Assembly: GCF_002433005.1 (NCBI RefSeq)
Contig: NZ_DJHF01000017.1
Location: forward strand, 86,615-97,640
DNA length: 11,026 nt
Direction: 5' to 3'
From: Acetomicrobium sp. UBA5826
Lineage (GTDB): Bacteria; Synergistota; Synergistia; Synergistales; Acetomicrobiaceae
Shown here: piece after piece, positions 1 to 7,698 of the stretch
Layout of the letters: every line of letters starts with the position of its first letter
Position numbering within the stretch: position 1 is the stretch's first letter
Notes under the pieces: generated by a model
Database searches by the model: none
Seen by the model: only the letters and a program-made list of their open reading frames with translations
Told to the model about the DNA's origin: nothing
Translations under genes and position numbers: made by a program

Positions 1-24
1 TAGGCCCTGGGGCTTGTATTATTT

Positions 25-364
25 ATTTCGAGCATTCCATAAGCCGGGTTCTGTAATATTGATGACCATTTATCTCGGGATGAGCTTGCGCCCATCCTCT
101 AGCGATCAACCCGGAGGTCAGCGGGCCACCTCATCCCTCCCTATTAGATCTTGCTCCAAGCGGGGTTTGCCTGGCTCACTGGTCGCCCAATGACCGGTGG
201 GCTCTTACTCCACCTTTTCACCCTTACTCCAAATGGGAGCGGTATCTTTCTGTAGCACTATCCCGAGGCTCGCGCCTGCTGGACGTTATCCAGCGCTTTG
301 CCCTGTGGAGCCCGGACTTTCCTCGTTCTATCCCAGGAACGCGGTCATCCGGAATGCTCGAAAT
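25..364 (-). ncRNA. rnpB: RNase P RNA, bacterial class A
   Basis: This is the catalytic RNA of ribonuclease P, which cuts the 5' leader from precursor tRNAs. Read on the minus strand, it has the hallmark 5' element GAGGAAAGTCC (plus-strand 314-324) and the 3' element ACAGAACCCGGCTTAT (plus-strand 39-54), which together form the conserved P4 core. Its ends, 351-364 and 25-38, are perfectly complementary over 14 bp and form helix P1, which sets the approximate boundaries. The mature ends may lie a few bases further out. The length of about 340 nt is usual for class A. The L15 loop that contacts the tRNA CCA end reads GGCAAACC rather than the common GGUAAAC. The gene is divergent from cheR. Any terminator would lie at the extreme left edge, where no clear one can be seen. 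Confidence 0.96.
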
Positions 365-365
365 C

Positions 366-394
366 TTGTTTATTTTCTATGTTAAAGATATCAT
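366..394 (+). promoter_or_regulatory. Candidate cheR promoter
   Basis: The -10 box TATCAT (389-394, 5/6) lies 17 nt after a weak -35 box TTGTTT (366-371, 3/6). Predicted start is near 401, giving a leader of about 45 nt before the cheR start codon. A second possible -10, TACAAT at 417-422, has no recognisable -35 box. The call rests on motif and spacing only. Confidence 0.4.
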
Positions 395-413
395 CATGAA
401 GACCTTTTTTCAA
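385..413 (-). promoter_or_regulatory. rnpB promoter
   Basis: On the minus strand there is a -35 box TTGAAA (plus-strand 408-413, 5/6 to consensus), a 17-nt spacer and a -10 box TATCTT (plus-strand 385-390, 4/6). Predicted transcription starts near 377-378, a few bases before helix P1 of RNase P RNA, as expected for a stable RNA with a short leader. The -10 box overlaps that of the plus-strand promoter candidate by two bases. Confidence 0.65.
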
Positions 414-445
414 CACTACAATATTGGCTTTTAGGGAGGGTTCTT

Positions 446-1243
446 ATGGAAACGCAGTTTTCGCCAATGCCCGGATACGATGAATTCAAAAATAAAGTAA
501 AGTCGCTAATGAACATTGAACTTGACGCCTATAAACAGCAAATTCACCGACGGGTCCATATGTTAATGCAGCGTTGGAAATGTTCCAATTATGATGAATA
601 TTTCGAAATACTGAAAAAAGACCCGGAAAAACGAAAGGAGTTTTTGGACTACCTCGCAATCAATGTGTCTGAATTTTTTAGAAATCCATCAATATGGTGG
701 CATTTGCGAGACAAGGTTTTGCCGGAGTTAATAAAGGAGAAAGGAAGACGTCTTAAAATGTGGAGTGCCGGCTCAGCTACAGGAGAGGAAGCTTACTCCC
801 TGGCAATTCTGGCTGAAGAGCTTAAGCTCTTATGTCCGCCTTACATAGATGCATGGGATATTGACGAAGAGGCAACAAACATTGCTTTAAAGGGAATATA
901 TCACCAAAGACAATTAGCAAATGTACCCCCAAATTGGATCGATAAATATTTCGTCAAAATTGACGAAGAACATTTTAAAGTTAAGGACACGATAAGAAGA
1001 CGAGTCCAATTTAAAATCATGAACCTGCTCAATGCCACCTTCCCCCAGAACGAATATGACTTAATATTATGTCGAAATGTCGTGATATATTTTTCTGCAG
1101 AAACTAAGAAAACTTTGTATCAAAAGTTCGTCAAGACTCTACGTCCGGGAGGCATAATGATGGTTGGTGCCACTGAGCATATTTACGATTATCGCAGCCT
1201 CGATTTGGAGCCCCTGGGACAATTTTTATATAGGAGAAAATAA
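446..1243 (+). CDS. cheR: CheR-family protein-glutamate O-methyltransferase
   Basis: CheR moves a methyl group from S-adenosylmethionine to glutamates in the cytoplasmic part of chemoreceptors, setting adaptation in chemotaxis. The 265-residue protein is a normal single-module length. Residues about 10-75 form the helical N-terminal domain, ending in the family motif NVSEFFR (73-79). The SAM-binding fold follows, with WSAGSATGEEAYS (106-118; the glycine-rich loop and acidic pair), DID (138-140), CRNVVIYF (209-216) and LRPGG (232-236). No TPR, PAS or CheB domain is fused. A strong ribosome site AGGGAGG lies about 6 nt before the ATG. The gene stands alone: no other che gene is in the window, and its neighbours are rnpB (divergent) and the ATPase operon (convergent). 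The family call is firm. Whether its substrates are chemoreceptors or another sensory system cannot be seen here. Confidence 0.93.
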   Translation: METQFSPMPGYDEFKNKVKSLMNIELDAYKQQIHRRVHMLMQRWKCSNYDEYFEILKKDPEKRKEFLDYLAINVSEFFRNPSIWWHLRDKVLPELIKEKGRRLKMWSAGSATGEEAYSLAILAEELKLLCPPYIDAWDIDEEATNIALKGIYHQRQLANVPPNWIDKYFVKIDEEHFKVKDTIRRRVQFKIMNLLNATFPQNEYDLILCRNVVIYFSAETKKTLYQKFVKTLRPGGIMMVGATEHIYDYRSLDLEPLGQFLYRRK

Positions 1244-1248
1244 AAGAT

Positions 1249-1270
1249 AAAAAATCCCGTGGGATTTTTT
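1249..1270. terminator. Bidirectional terminator between cheR and the ATPase operon
   Basis: An A-run, TCCC, GT, GGGA and a T-run make a 22-nt near-perfect palindrome six bases after the cheR stop codon. It can fold as a 9-bp stem with loop CGTG. On either strand the second arm ends in six T, so it could stop both cheR and the oncoming ATPase operon. The GC core is short, so efficiency is uncertain. Confidence 0.6.
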
Positions 1271-1279
1271 ATAAAGAAC

Positions 1280-1291
1280 ATCCCGCGGGAT
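1280..1291. repeat. Second GC-cored palindrome in the cheR/ATPase gap
   Basis: ATCCCGCGGGAT is a perfect 12-nt palindrome. It nearly repeats the core of the upstream terminator (ATCCCGTGGGAT), with start points 26 nt apart. The left arm of one copy can also pair with the right arm of the other, giving a longer alternative hairpin. It probably adds to termination of the ATPase operon, which meets this copy first. Confidence 0.5.
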
Positions 1292-1321
1292 TTCGCGTAA
1301 ACAACGAAGATAGACAATTAC

Positions 1322-1954
1322 TTAATGGGATCTGACTATTTCCTTTATCCGCATTAACCTGCTTAAGTTAGATCGTTCCATTTCGTCTAATCTCATAGTT
1401 ATATCCCTTATCGTTTCCTCAAAGGCCGGAATCATAACATATTCGAGGGCATTAACCCTTCTGCGTGTACGTTCTATTTCGCTGGCCATCAACCGTAATG
1501 CCTTCTCTTCGCTGGCAAGGCGTATCAAGTCGGGGAGCAGTTCCTGAAATTGCTCCAACGCCAAATCCAGGCTGCCGGATGTCATGGCAAAGCCGTAACC
1601 TTTCACCTGTTCTTCTGCTTTGTCTATTGTATATTCGGGAACCGCGACGCTCATAAGGTTGCGAGTCTTTACATGAACGCCTGTTTCTCCGCCGCCAGCC
1701 ATTAATAAAGATTGCTCCAGTACGGCCGGCACCATTTGGGCACGGGCCATCAGAAAGCTTCGATAACAGGCGAAAATGGCCGCTTCCACTTTCTCGCGCA
1801 AATCCTTTACATCTCTTGCTTTCTGCAAGAATTGCTTTATTAATGCATCCTGCTTATCTTTTAATAATTTATGTCCTCTTTTTGCGGCCGCAAGTCGCCT
1901 CTTGATGACGTTTAGCATCATTCTGTTGGGATTGACGTTCAATTTATTGGCCAA
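1322..1954 (-). CDS. atpD: V-type ATPase subunit D (central rotor shaft)
   Basis: Subunit D is the long antiparallel coiled coil that turns inside the A3B3 headpiece and carries rotation to the membrane ring. It plays the part of gamma in F-type enzymes. The 210-residue protein opens with the family signature: an NPNRM run (8-12), then basic helix residues leading into GHKLLKDK (27-34). It is helical at both ends with a short, more variable middle, as in the family. The start is TTG, chosen because AAAGGAG sits about 9 nt before it and the N-terminus then matches the family. It is the last gene of the operon, 20 nt after atpB. Downstream come the two palindromes and the convergent cheR. No ntpJ-like transporter gene follows, unlike in E. 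hirae. Confidence 0.95.
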   Translation of the reverse strand: MANKLNVNPNRMMLNVIKRRLAAAKRGHKLLKDKQDALIKQFLQKARDVKDLREKVEAAIFACYRSFLMARAQMVPAVLEQSLLMAGGGETGVHVKTRNLMSVAVPEYTIDKAEEQVKGYGFAMTSGSLDLALEQFQELLPDLIRLASEEKALRLMASEIERTRRRVNALEYVMIPAFEETIRDITMRLDEMERSNLSRLMRIKEIVRSH

Positions 1955-1974
1955 CTCTTATCACTCCTTTTAAT

Positions 1975-3405
1975 TTACGATGTAGCAGAAGAGGTGGCCA
2001 CCTCGTCTTTATTTGTTTCGTCGTCCTGACGTTTGGGTTTTAGGTATTTCTCGATGTATTCGTCCCTTACCCGCTTCAGCTCCGTCAAAGGCAGAGGTGC
2101 AAGCAGTTCCCACCCAAGCTCGAGAGTCTCCAATATGGTCCTGTTCTCGTACTCGCCTTGCCTTACATATCTATCTTCAAACTTATCGGCAAACTCTGCG
2201 AATGCCTTATCACTTTCCGTTAACGCTCCCTCGCCAAGGATAACGGCCAACTCTTTAGCCTCTTTTCCTCTAGCATATGCCGCAAACAACTGATTCAAAA
2301 GGTCGGCATGGTCTTCTCGCGTTTTATCCCTTCCTATTCCCTTGTCCTTCAATCGCGAAAGAGAAGGCAGCACATCGACGGGGGGATATATGCCTTTACG
2401 GTGAAGTCCTCTGCTCATAATAATTTGCCCTTCCGTTATATAGCCCGTCAGGTCAGGAATCGGGTGAGTTATATCATCCTCAGGCATTGTTAGTATGGGA
2501 AGCTGTGTTATGGAGCCCTTATAACCACGCAGGCGGCCTGCCCTCTCATACATCGTAGCTAGGTCAGTATAGAGGTAGCCGGGGTAACCTCTTCTGCCGG
2601 GCACCTCTTTTCTGGCTGCTGATATTTCCCTTAAGGCTTCGCAATAGTTGGTCATGTCAGTTAATATGACAAGTACGTGCATATCGAGCTCAAATGCCAG
2701 ATACTCCGCACAGGTAAGGGCGAGCCTTGGCGTAGTTATACGTTCAATTGCAGGGTCATCGGCAAGATTTAGGAACATAACGGCACGCTCGATAGCTCCC
2801 GTTCTTCTAAAGTCATCTATGAAAAAAGAGGCTTCTTCAAATGTGATGCCCATTGCAGCAAATACTACGGCAAATCTTTCTTGAGAACCCAAGACGGTAG
2901 CTTGACGCGCAATTTGAGCAGCCATCTTATTGTGAGGCATACCGCTTCCTGAAAATATTGGAAGCTTCTGTCCGCGAACAATTGGGTTCATGCCGTCTAT
3001 AGTGGATATCCCTGTCTGTATAAACTCCGACGGATAATCTCTGGAGTAAGGATTGATAGGATATCCGTTTATATCCAAATGCTTCTCCGGTATTATGGCA
3101 GGCCCGTCGTCTATGGGCTCACCCCTCCCGTTAAAGATCCTTCCCAATAATCCCCTCGAGACGGGAATCATCAATACTTTTCCAAGAAAACGAACCTTCG
3201 TGTTTTCAAGATCTATCCCCGTAGTACCTTCGAAGACTTGAACAAGGGCCTTATCTGTCGATATTTCCAAAACGCGGCCTCGTCTTCTTTCGCCGTTGCT
3301 CAACAAGATCTCGACGAGCTCATCGTAGCGAACGTCAGCCGTTTTTTCAACCACCATAAGGGGGCCTGAAAGATCATTGATTGTTCTGTATTCTTTAGGC
3401 AGCAT
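1975..3405 (-). CDS. atpB: V-type ATPase subunit B (non-catalytic headpiece subunit)
   Basis: Three B subunits alternate with three A subunits in the cytoplasmic headpiece and complete each nucleotide site from the side. The 476-residue protein has the N-terminal beta barrel (about 1-75) and the RecA-like fold. Its P-loop is degenerate, FSGSGMPHNK (151-160), as expected for B. The arginine finger falls at R351 in LPSLSRL, matching R350 of E. hirae NtpB. The C-terminus is a helical domain with a charged, serine- and threonine-rich tail of about 16 residues. The ATG overlaps the end of atpA by 11 nt and has a GGGAGG ribosome site inside atpA, so the two are probably translationally coupled, fitting their 3:3 stoichiometry. 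Confidence 0.97.
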   Translation of the reverse strand: MLPKEYRTINDLSGPLMVVEKTADVRYDELVEILLSNGERRRGRVLEISTDKALVQVFEGTTGIDLENTKVRFLGKVLMIPVSRGLLGRIFNGRGEPIDDGPAIIPEKHLDINGYPINPYSRDYPSEFIQTGISTIDGMNPIVRGQKLPIFSGSGMPHNKMAAQIARQATVLGSQERFAVVFAAMGITFEEASFFIDDFRRTGAIERAVMFLNLADDPAIERITTPRLALTCAEYLAFELDMHVLVILTDMTNYCEALREISAARKEVPGRRGYPGYLYTDLATMYERAGRLRGYKGSITQLPILTMPEDDITHPIPDLTGYITEGQIIMSRGLHRKGIYPPVDVLPSLSRLKDKGIGRDKTREDHADLLNQLFAAYARGKEAKELAVILGEGALTESDKAFAEFADKFEDRYVRQGEYENRTILETLELGWELLAPLPLTELKRVRDEYIEKYLKPKRQDDETNKDEVATSSATS

Positions 3406-5197
3406 AATTGTCGCCTCCCGTTGGTATTATCTTATTGATTTGAGAGCGAATCTCAGCTTCAAGTTGGTCGAGGGAATCTAACTTATCTTCAGAAACATAT
3501 CTCATTCTAGCTATATTTTCCCTAATGGGAAGTTCGAAAAGTTTCTTTATGTCTGCTCCTCGACGCAATGCATCTTTCGCTGTATGATGGAAAGTTAAGA
3601 TATTGCGAAGCATCTTAAACTGCTTATCCATTGAGGCATATGTATCGACCTCATGAAAAGCATTTTGATGCAAAAAATCTTCCCTTATCGATTTAGCCGT
3701 TTCCAGAACCAAGCGCTCCTCCCGAGAAAGTGCGTCAATGCCGACTAACCTCACGACTTCCAGCAATTGCGACTCTTCCTCCAGGAGAGACATGGCTTCG
3801 ATCCGTTGCATGCTCCATTCGCCGTCGTACTTTTCATCCCAGTATTCTCCCAACACATCGGTATATAGAGAATAACTGTTTAGCCAGTTTATGGCAGGGA
3901 AATGCCTCTGATAAGCCAACGATGCATCCAATCCCCAGAATACCTTTGTAACCCTCAAGGTGTTCTGACTTACGGGTTCCGAAAGATCTCCGCCAGGGGG
4001 AGAAACGGCACCAATAACGCTTATGGCACCTTCCCTTCCATCTTTACCCAAGCATATGCTTCTGCCGGCTCGCTCATAGAAAGATGCCAGTCTTGTCCCC
4101 AAGTATGCAGGGTAACCTTCTTCGCCGGGCATTTCTTCCAAACGACCGGATATTTCTCTTAAAGCTTCTGCCCATCGGCTTGTCGAATCCGCCATCAAGG
4201 CAACTGAATATCCCATATCTCTATAATGCTCAGCTATTGTGATGGCTGTATAAATGCTGGCTTCTCGAGCGGCCACAGGCATATTTGACGTGTTTGCTAT
4301 AAGGACTGTTCTCTTCATGAGAGGTTGCCCGGATCTCGGATCCTGTAATTCGGGGAATTCCAGCAAAACGTCAGTCATTTCATTGCCACGCTCACCACAT
4401 CCAACATACACTACTATCTCAGCGTCTGCCCACTTGGCAAGCTGGTGCTGGATGACCGTCTTGCCGCTGCCGAATGGGCCGGGAACGCATGCAGTTCCTC
4501 CTCTGGCAATAGGGAAAAACATATCTACGACGCGCTGACCTGTGAGCAGCGGTATTTCAGGTTTTAACCTTCGGGCTACCGGTTTGGGAAATCTTACGGG
4601 CCAGCGCTGCATCATTGTAACCTTATGCACATTACCCCGCTCATCTTCTATCTCAACAATCACATCGTCAACAGTATATTCTCCCTCTTTTATGGACCTG
4701 ACTTTACCCTCAACTCCATTGGGAACCAATATACGATGTTCAACGAGAACAGTTTCCTGAACGATCCCCAGTATATCTCCGGGGCCCACGGATTCTCCGT
4801 TTTTGACTTTTGGGACAAACCCCCACTTTTTCTTTCTATCGAGAGCAGGTACATCAATACCCCTCGTGATATATGGACTTTGTGCTTCCTTTTCTATCAT
4901 GCTCAAAGGCCTTTGTACTCCGTCGAAAAATTGTTCTATAAGTCCAGGCCCTAATTCGACGCTTAAAGGAGCCCCTGTGCTTATAACAGGTTCCTTTGGC
5001 TTCAAACCTGATGTTTCCTCGTAAACCTGAACGAAAGCGTTATCTCCCTTCAACTCGATAATTTCCCCGACCAAACCCAGGTCGCCTACTCGAACAACGT
5101 CGTACATCGAGGCGCCGGCCATGCCGCTTGCCACTACTAATGGCCCTGATATTCTCGTGATAGATCCCTTTATCTGCTTACGAGCCGTCTCGCCCAT
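3395..5197 (-). CDS. atpA: V-type ATPase catalytic subunit A
   Basis: Subunit A binds and hydrolyses (or makes) ATP at three sites in the headpiece. The 600-residue protein is full length. Domains in order: beta barrel (about 10-80), the A-subunit-specific insertion or bulge domain (about 115-190) that separates it from F-type beta, the RecA fold, and a helical C-terminal domain. Walker A is GPFGSGKT (240-247). The catalytic glutamate is E269 in GCGERGNEM. The Walker B strand ends at D347 in ALMADSTSRW. All key residues are intact, so the enzyme should be active. A GGAGGG ribosome site lies 8 nt before the ATG, 36 nt after atpF. The atpB start overlaps its 3' end. P-loop position 244 is serine, so the redox-sensitive cysteine of eukaryotic V-ATPases is absent. 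Confidence 0.98.
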   Translation of the reverse strand: MGETARKQIKGSITRISGPLVVASGMAGASMYDVVRVGDLGLVGEIIELKGDNAFVQVYEETSGLKPKEPVISTGAPLSVELGPGLIEQFFDGVQRPLSMIEKEAQSPYITRGIDVPALDRKKKWGFVPKVKNGESVGPGDILGIVQETVLVEHRILVPNGVEGKVRSIKEGEYTVDDVIVEIEDERGNVHKVTMMQRWPVRFPKPVARRLKPEIPLLTGQRVVDMFFPIARGGTACVPGPFGSGKTVIQHQLAKWADAEIVVYVGCGERGNEMTDVLLEFPELQDPRSGQPLMKRTVLIANTSNMPVAAREASIYTAITIAEHYRDMGYSVALMADSTSRWAEALREISGRLEEMPGEEGYPAYLGTRLASFYERAGRSICLGKDGREGAISVIGAVSPPGGDLSEPVSQNTLRVTKVFWGLDASLAYQRHFPAINWLNSYSLYTDVLGEYWDEKYDGEWSMQRIEAMSLLEEESQLLEVVRLVGIDALSREERLVLETAKSIREDFLHQNAFHEVDTYASMDKQFKMLRNILTFHHTAKDALRRGADIKKLFELPIRENIARMRYVSEDKLDSLDQLEAEIRSQINKIIPTGGDNYAA

Positions 5198-5233
5198 CGA
5201 AAACTCCCTCCAAATTCAAATAATTTTGCTCAA

Positions 5234-5572
5234 TTATTTATTTGCGAAAATATCAATACCTACTGCCTTCTCTACCCAATTCTTAATCTGCGTTGAACCA
5301 AAACCTGTAGAGTACTTTAAAGTTGGTACCGGAATTACGCTTAACATGTTATCCCGCGTTAGTTCATCGATAATACTATCGAATTTCTCATATATATCTT
5401 CGGTGATAAGGCAGATAGCGTATTGTTTATTAATGATATCAATCAATATTTCTCTAAATTTCTTATCGTCATTCGGATCGTCTATTACAAACTGTTTTAA
5501 ACCTATCGCCTGGAAGGGCAAAACGCTTTCATAATCCCCCACTGCTGCTATGGGATGTGTCCTACGCTGCAT
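5234..5572 (-). CDS. atpF: V-type ATPase subunit F (central stalk)
   Basis: Subunit F is a small Rossmann-like protein that clamps onto subunit D and forms part of the rotating central shaft. It corresponds to NtpG in the E. hirae naming. The 112-residue product shows the family pattern: a first strand ending in AVGDYESVLPFQAIGL (10-25), a mid strand running into LITEDI (55-60), and the C-terminal stretch with STGFGS (88-93), which leads into the helix that lies against D. The ATG overlaps the end of atpC by 11 nt and has AAGGGG about 11 nt upstream. This is not F-type AtpF (subunit b), despite the shared symbol. Confidence 0.93.
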   Translation of the reverse strand: MQRRTHPIAAVGDYESVLPFQAIGLKQFVIDDPNDDKKFREILIDIINKQYAICLITEDIYEKFDSIIDELTRDNMLSVIPVPTLKYSTGFGSTQIKNWVEKAVGIDIFANK

Positions 5573-6599
5573 GGCGCAACAACCCCTTTATCATATCTTT
5601 CTCTACCCCGCTGGCCTTGCCCACGAGTATAATTCTCAAATTTTTAACCTCTGTCTCTTTTAGCCAGAGAAAGCGGAGAACCTGTTCAGGGGCAAAAGGA
5701 TCGTATTGGTATTTGTTTAAGTATTTGCTGATCATCCCATCGGACCGTTTTTCAATTTCGGGCAAAATCCTCGACGCATCCATTTCTTCGACGTTATCCA
5801 ATATACGTCCCATATAACCAAAGGCAAGTTCCCTAGCCCACGATTCCTTTGGTTCGGCGTACAGCTGCGCCAAAAGTTCTGTTGAATATGTGCCGCCGGA
5901 ATGAAGATAGTTTGATATCTGCGATGCATCGGCATTCATCCTCTTAAGCCGCAACATCGTTCTGATATTTTCCCCGTCGATCCGAAAACGAACATATTCC
6001 TTTACGCCGTTATAAGAAAGCTCATCTGCTATCAAGCGCATTATATAAAACATATGTCTGTCTAAAAGTTGTTCTATCTCTAGAATATTTTTCGTCTGTT
6101 CCCATATCATTACGCATGATGGAATTATCCTGTGCAACTGATGAGGAAGGAGTCGGTAATCTTCGCTTTCAACAGCTAATATCATATCATCTGCCGGATA
6201 TGAACCCATGGAAACCAACAGATCCCACCGACTTTTACCACCCTCTCTCTGGGCAAACATTCCCTTTAATATGACCTTCAAATTATGGAAGTCATAAGGG
6301 ATTTGAAAAAGCTGAACCAGCTGTGGGTCAGGAACGAATTTTCTGAGCTCTCCATAGGTGTATGAAAGCTCTGCTTCCAATAAATTATCGTATGAAGAGT
6401 TGTTGCCCATTTCAGCAATCCATTGTCCATAGCACGTCTCGATGAACAATTTCCAGGTAGACTCAAAGCTCTCAGCCTCTGCCATTTGTTGCATGGCCGA
6501 AGTATCGATTTTTCTATTTTCCATCGCCCTCAAGCGGGATACGGCATAGGTGTATTCGCTTCTGGCTTCCAATTGTCTCACCGACCCTAAATTTATCAT
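5562..6599 (-). CDS. atpC: V-type ATPase subunit C (AC39/d type, rotor socket)
   Basis: This subunit is a funnel-shaped helical protein that seats the D-F shaft on the K ring. It is the counterpart of eukaryotic subunit d. The 345-residue length is typical. Family features seen: PYDFHNLK (101-108), the conserved segment RFRIDGENIRTMLR (204-217), and a C-terminal block with LKETEVKNLRIIL before a short basic tail. No membrane segments or catalytic motifs are expected or seen. Its ATG follows a TAGGAGATG ribosome site, 22 nt after atpE, and its end overlaps atpF. The identification rests on these motifs plus its place in the operon. Confidence 0.93.
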   Translation of the reverse strand: MINLGSVRQLEARSEYTYAVSRLRAMENRKIDTSAMQQMAEAESFESTWKLFIETCYGQWIAEMGNNSSYDNLLEAELSYTYGELRKFVPDPQLVQLFQIPYDFHNLKVILKGMFAQREGGKSRWDLLVSMGSYPADDMILAVESEDYRLLPHQLHRIIPSCVMIWEQTKNILEIEQLLDRHMFYIMRLIADELSYNGVKEYVRFRIDGENIRTMLRLKRMNADASQISNYLHSGGTYSTELLAQLYAEPKESWARELAFGYMGRILDNVEEMDASRILPEIEKRSDGMISKYLNKYQYDPFAPEQVLRFLWLKETEVKNLRIILVGKASGVEKDMIKGLLRHAA

Positions 6600-6621
6600 G
6601 ATTCATCTCCTATTAAAAGGG

Positions 6622-7212
6622 CTAATCCGAGAAAAGTTCCCCTGCAATTATCAATTCGAGCTCGTCTTGGATGCTTGCTATTAGCATATCAAAGGAGCAG
6701 TTAATATCGATATCGCCGACATTTAGGATAAAACCCCCTCTAAAAGGTAACTTTTCATCGGCTAAACTCAATTTGGTATCATTTTTCCGATTGAAATTAG
6801 ATACCCATTCTTCGTCTATAATCGCCTCTTCTTCACCGACATAGATCAGCCCTTCGGATTTTTCCGACTCTTTGACGGCAGTCTTCAAGACCGTTTCGAC
6901 GAATGAAGCATATTTCTCAGGATCAAGGGTGTTCATCTTTTTTCTGGCTTTCGTCAGCGTCTCTTCGATCAGAGATCTTTTCATCGATAGTTCAATCTTC
7001 CCTAGATCCAGATCCGCGACAATTTCTCTTCTCTTAAAAATATTTTCTCTTTCTTCTTTCGCCTGTTGCATCCATTCTTCCTGTATTTTCTGAGCTTCCC
7101 CTTGAGCCTTTGAAATTATCTCTTCGGCTTGTTTTTTAGCCTTCTCCAATATTTCGTCGGCTTGTTTTCTTGCATCATCTTCTATTTTTGTCTTGACATC
7201 AGCCAATGCCAT
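6622..7212 (-). CDS. atpE: V-type ATPase subunit E (peripheral stalk)
   Basis: E pairs with H to form the peripheral stalks that hold the A3B3 head still against rotor torque. The 196-residue protein has a long charged helix (about 5-100) rich in K, E, Q and A, in the right-handed coiled-coil style of stalk proteins. A globular C-terminal domain binds the head. Its conserved pieces here are FRGGFIL (157-163) and the strand DIDINCSF (167-174). The ATG has an AGAGGTG ribosome site and sits 12 nt after atpK. This is not the F-type AtpE (c-ring) protein, despite the shared symbol. Confidence 0.94.
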   Translation of the reverse strand: MALADVKTKIEDDARKQADEILEKAKKQAEEIISKAQGEAQKIQEEWMQQAKEERENIFKRREIVADLDLGKIELSMKRSLIEETLTKARKKMNTLDPEKYASFVETVLKTAVKESEKSEGLIYVGEEEAIIDEEWVSNFNRKNDTKLSLADEKLPFRGGFILNVGDIDINCSFDMLIASIQDELELIIAGELFSD

Positions 7213-7224
7213 TTGGCAACACCT

Positions 7225-7698
7225 CTATAAGCTAATGCCGTTCAGCAATATGATGCTCATCAAAAGAGCCAAAACGGCATAAGTCTCCACCATCGCAGGC
7301 AATATAACTGCTTTACCAGTTTCCTCAGGCCTTTTAGCAATAAGCTGAATGCAGGCAGCTGATGTCTTGCCCTGCGAATATCCTGAAATATATCCAACTA
7401 TTGCGATTGGCAAACAGGCAAAAAGTATGGCCATCCCCTGTTCCAAACTAACCGCAACCGGTTCACCGCCAAGCAGTCCAACCTGCATGATAGTAAAAAA
7501 TCCTATCAGCAAACCATATATCCCCTGAGTTCCAGGCAGTGCCTGAAGTAACAAAACCAGACCAAACTTCCCGGGATCCTCTGTCATGACCCCAGCTCCC
7601 GATTCACCGGCAACACCTACACCAAGAGCAGAACCTGAACCGGCACACCCCGCAGCCAACGCAGCACCTAATATAGCTAATGCAAGTCCCCATTCCAT
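7225..7698 (-). CDS. atpK: V-type ATPase proteolipid subunit K (rotor ring), Na+-type site
   Basis: K forms the membrane ring that carries ions through the enzyme. With the ATG at 7696-7698 the product is 157 residues, close to E. hirae NtpK, with two fused helical hairpins (four membrane segments). I chose this ATG because an upstream in-frame TTG (7717-7719) would place the ribosome site AAAGGAG inside the gene. The ion carboxylate is E138 in MVETYAVL (fourth helix). L54, T57 and Q58 in LPGTQG and Q109 in YSQGK complete the set that coordinates Na+ in the E. hirae ring. The first hairpin lacks its own carboxylate at the equivalent helix position, so there is one ion per four helices. The gene follows a 69-nt gap after atpI, the longest in the operon. 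Na+ use is inferred from residues, not shown. Confidence 0.95.
   Translation of the reverse strand: MEWGLALAILGAALAAGCAGSGSALGVGVAGESGAGVMTEDPGKFGLVLLLQALPGTQGIYGLLIGFFTIMQVGLLGGEPVAVSLEQGMAILFACLPIAIVGYISGYSQGKTSAACIQLIAKRPEETGKAVILPAMVETYAVLALLMSIILLNGISL

Noticed and set aside
1..24. GC-rich AGGCCCTGGGGCTT at the left edge as an rnpB terminator
   Set aside because: The possible stem is only GCCC/GGGC with too small a loop, there is no T-run on the minus strand, and the window ends there.
151..160. Degenerate P-loop in subunit B considered as a damaged catalytic site (position given in residues of atpB)
   Set aside because: A non-functional P-loop is the normal state for V-type subunit B. 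Catalysis is in A, whose Walker motifs are intact.
197..385. Plus-strand 62-codon frame
   Set aside because: It lies wholly antisense to RNase P RNA and its promoter, with no ribosome site and no recognisable protein features.
5121..5534. Plus-strand 137-codon frame, the longest antisense frame over the ATPase operon
   Set aside because: It is a shadow of atpF and the atpA start. It has no ribosome site, and both underlying minus-strand genes are clear family members.
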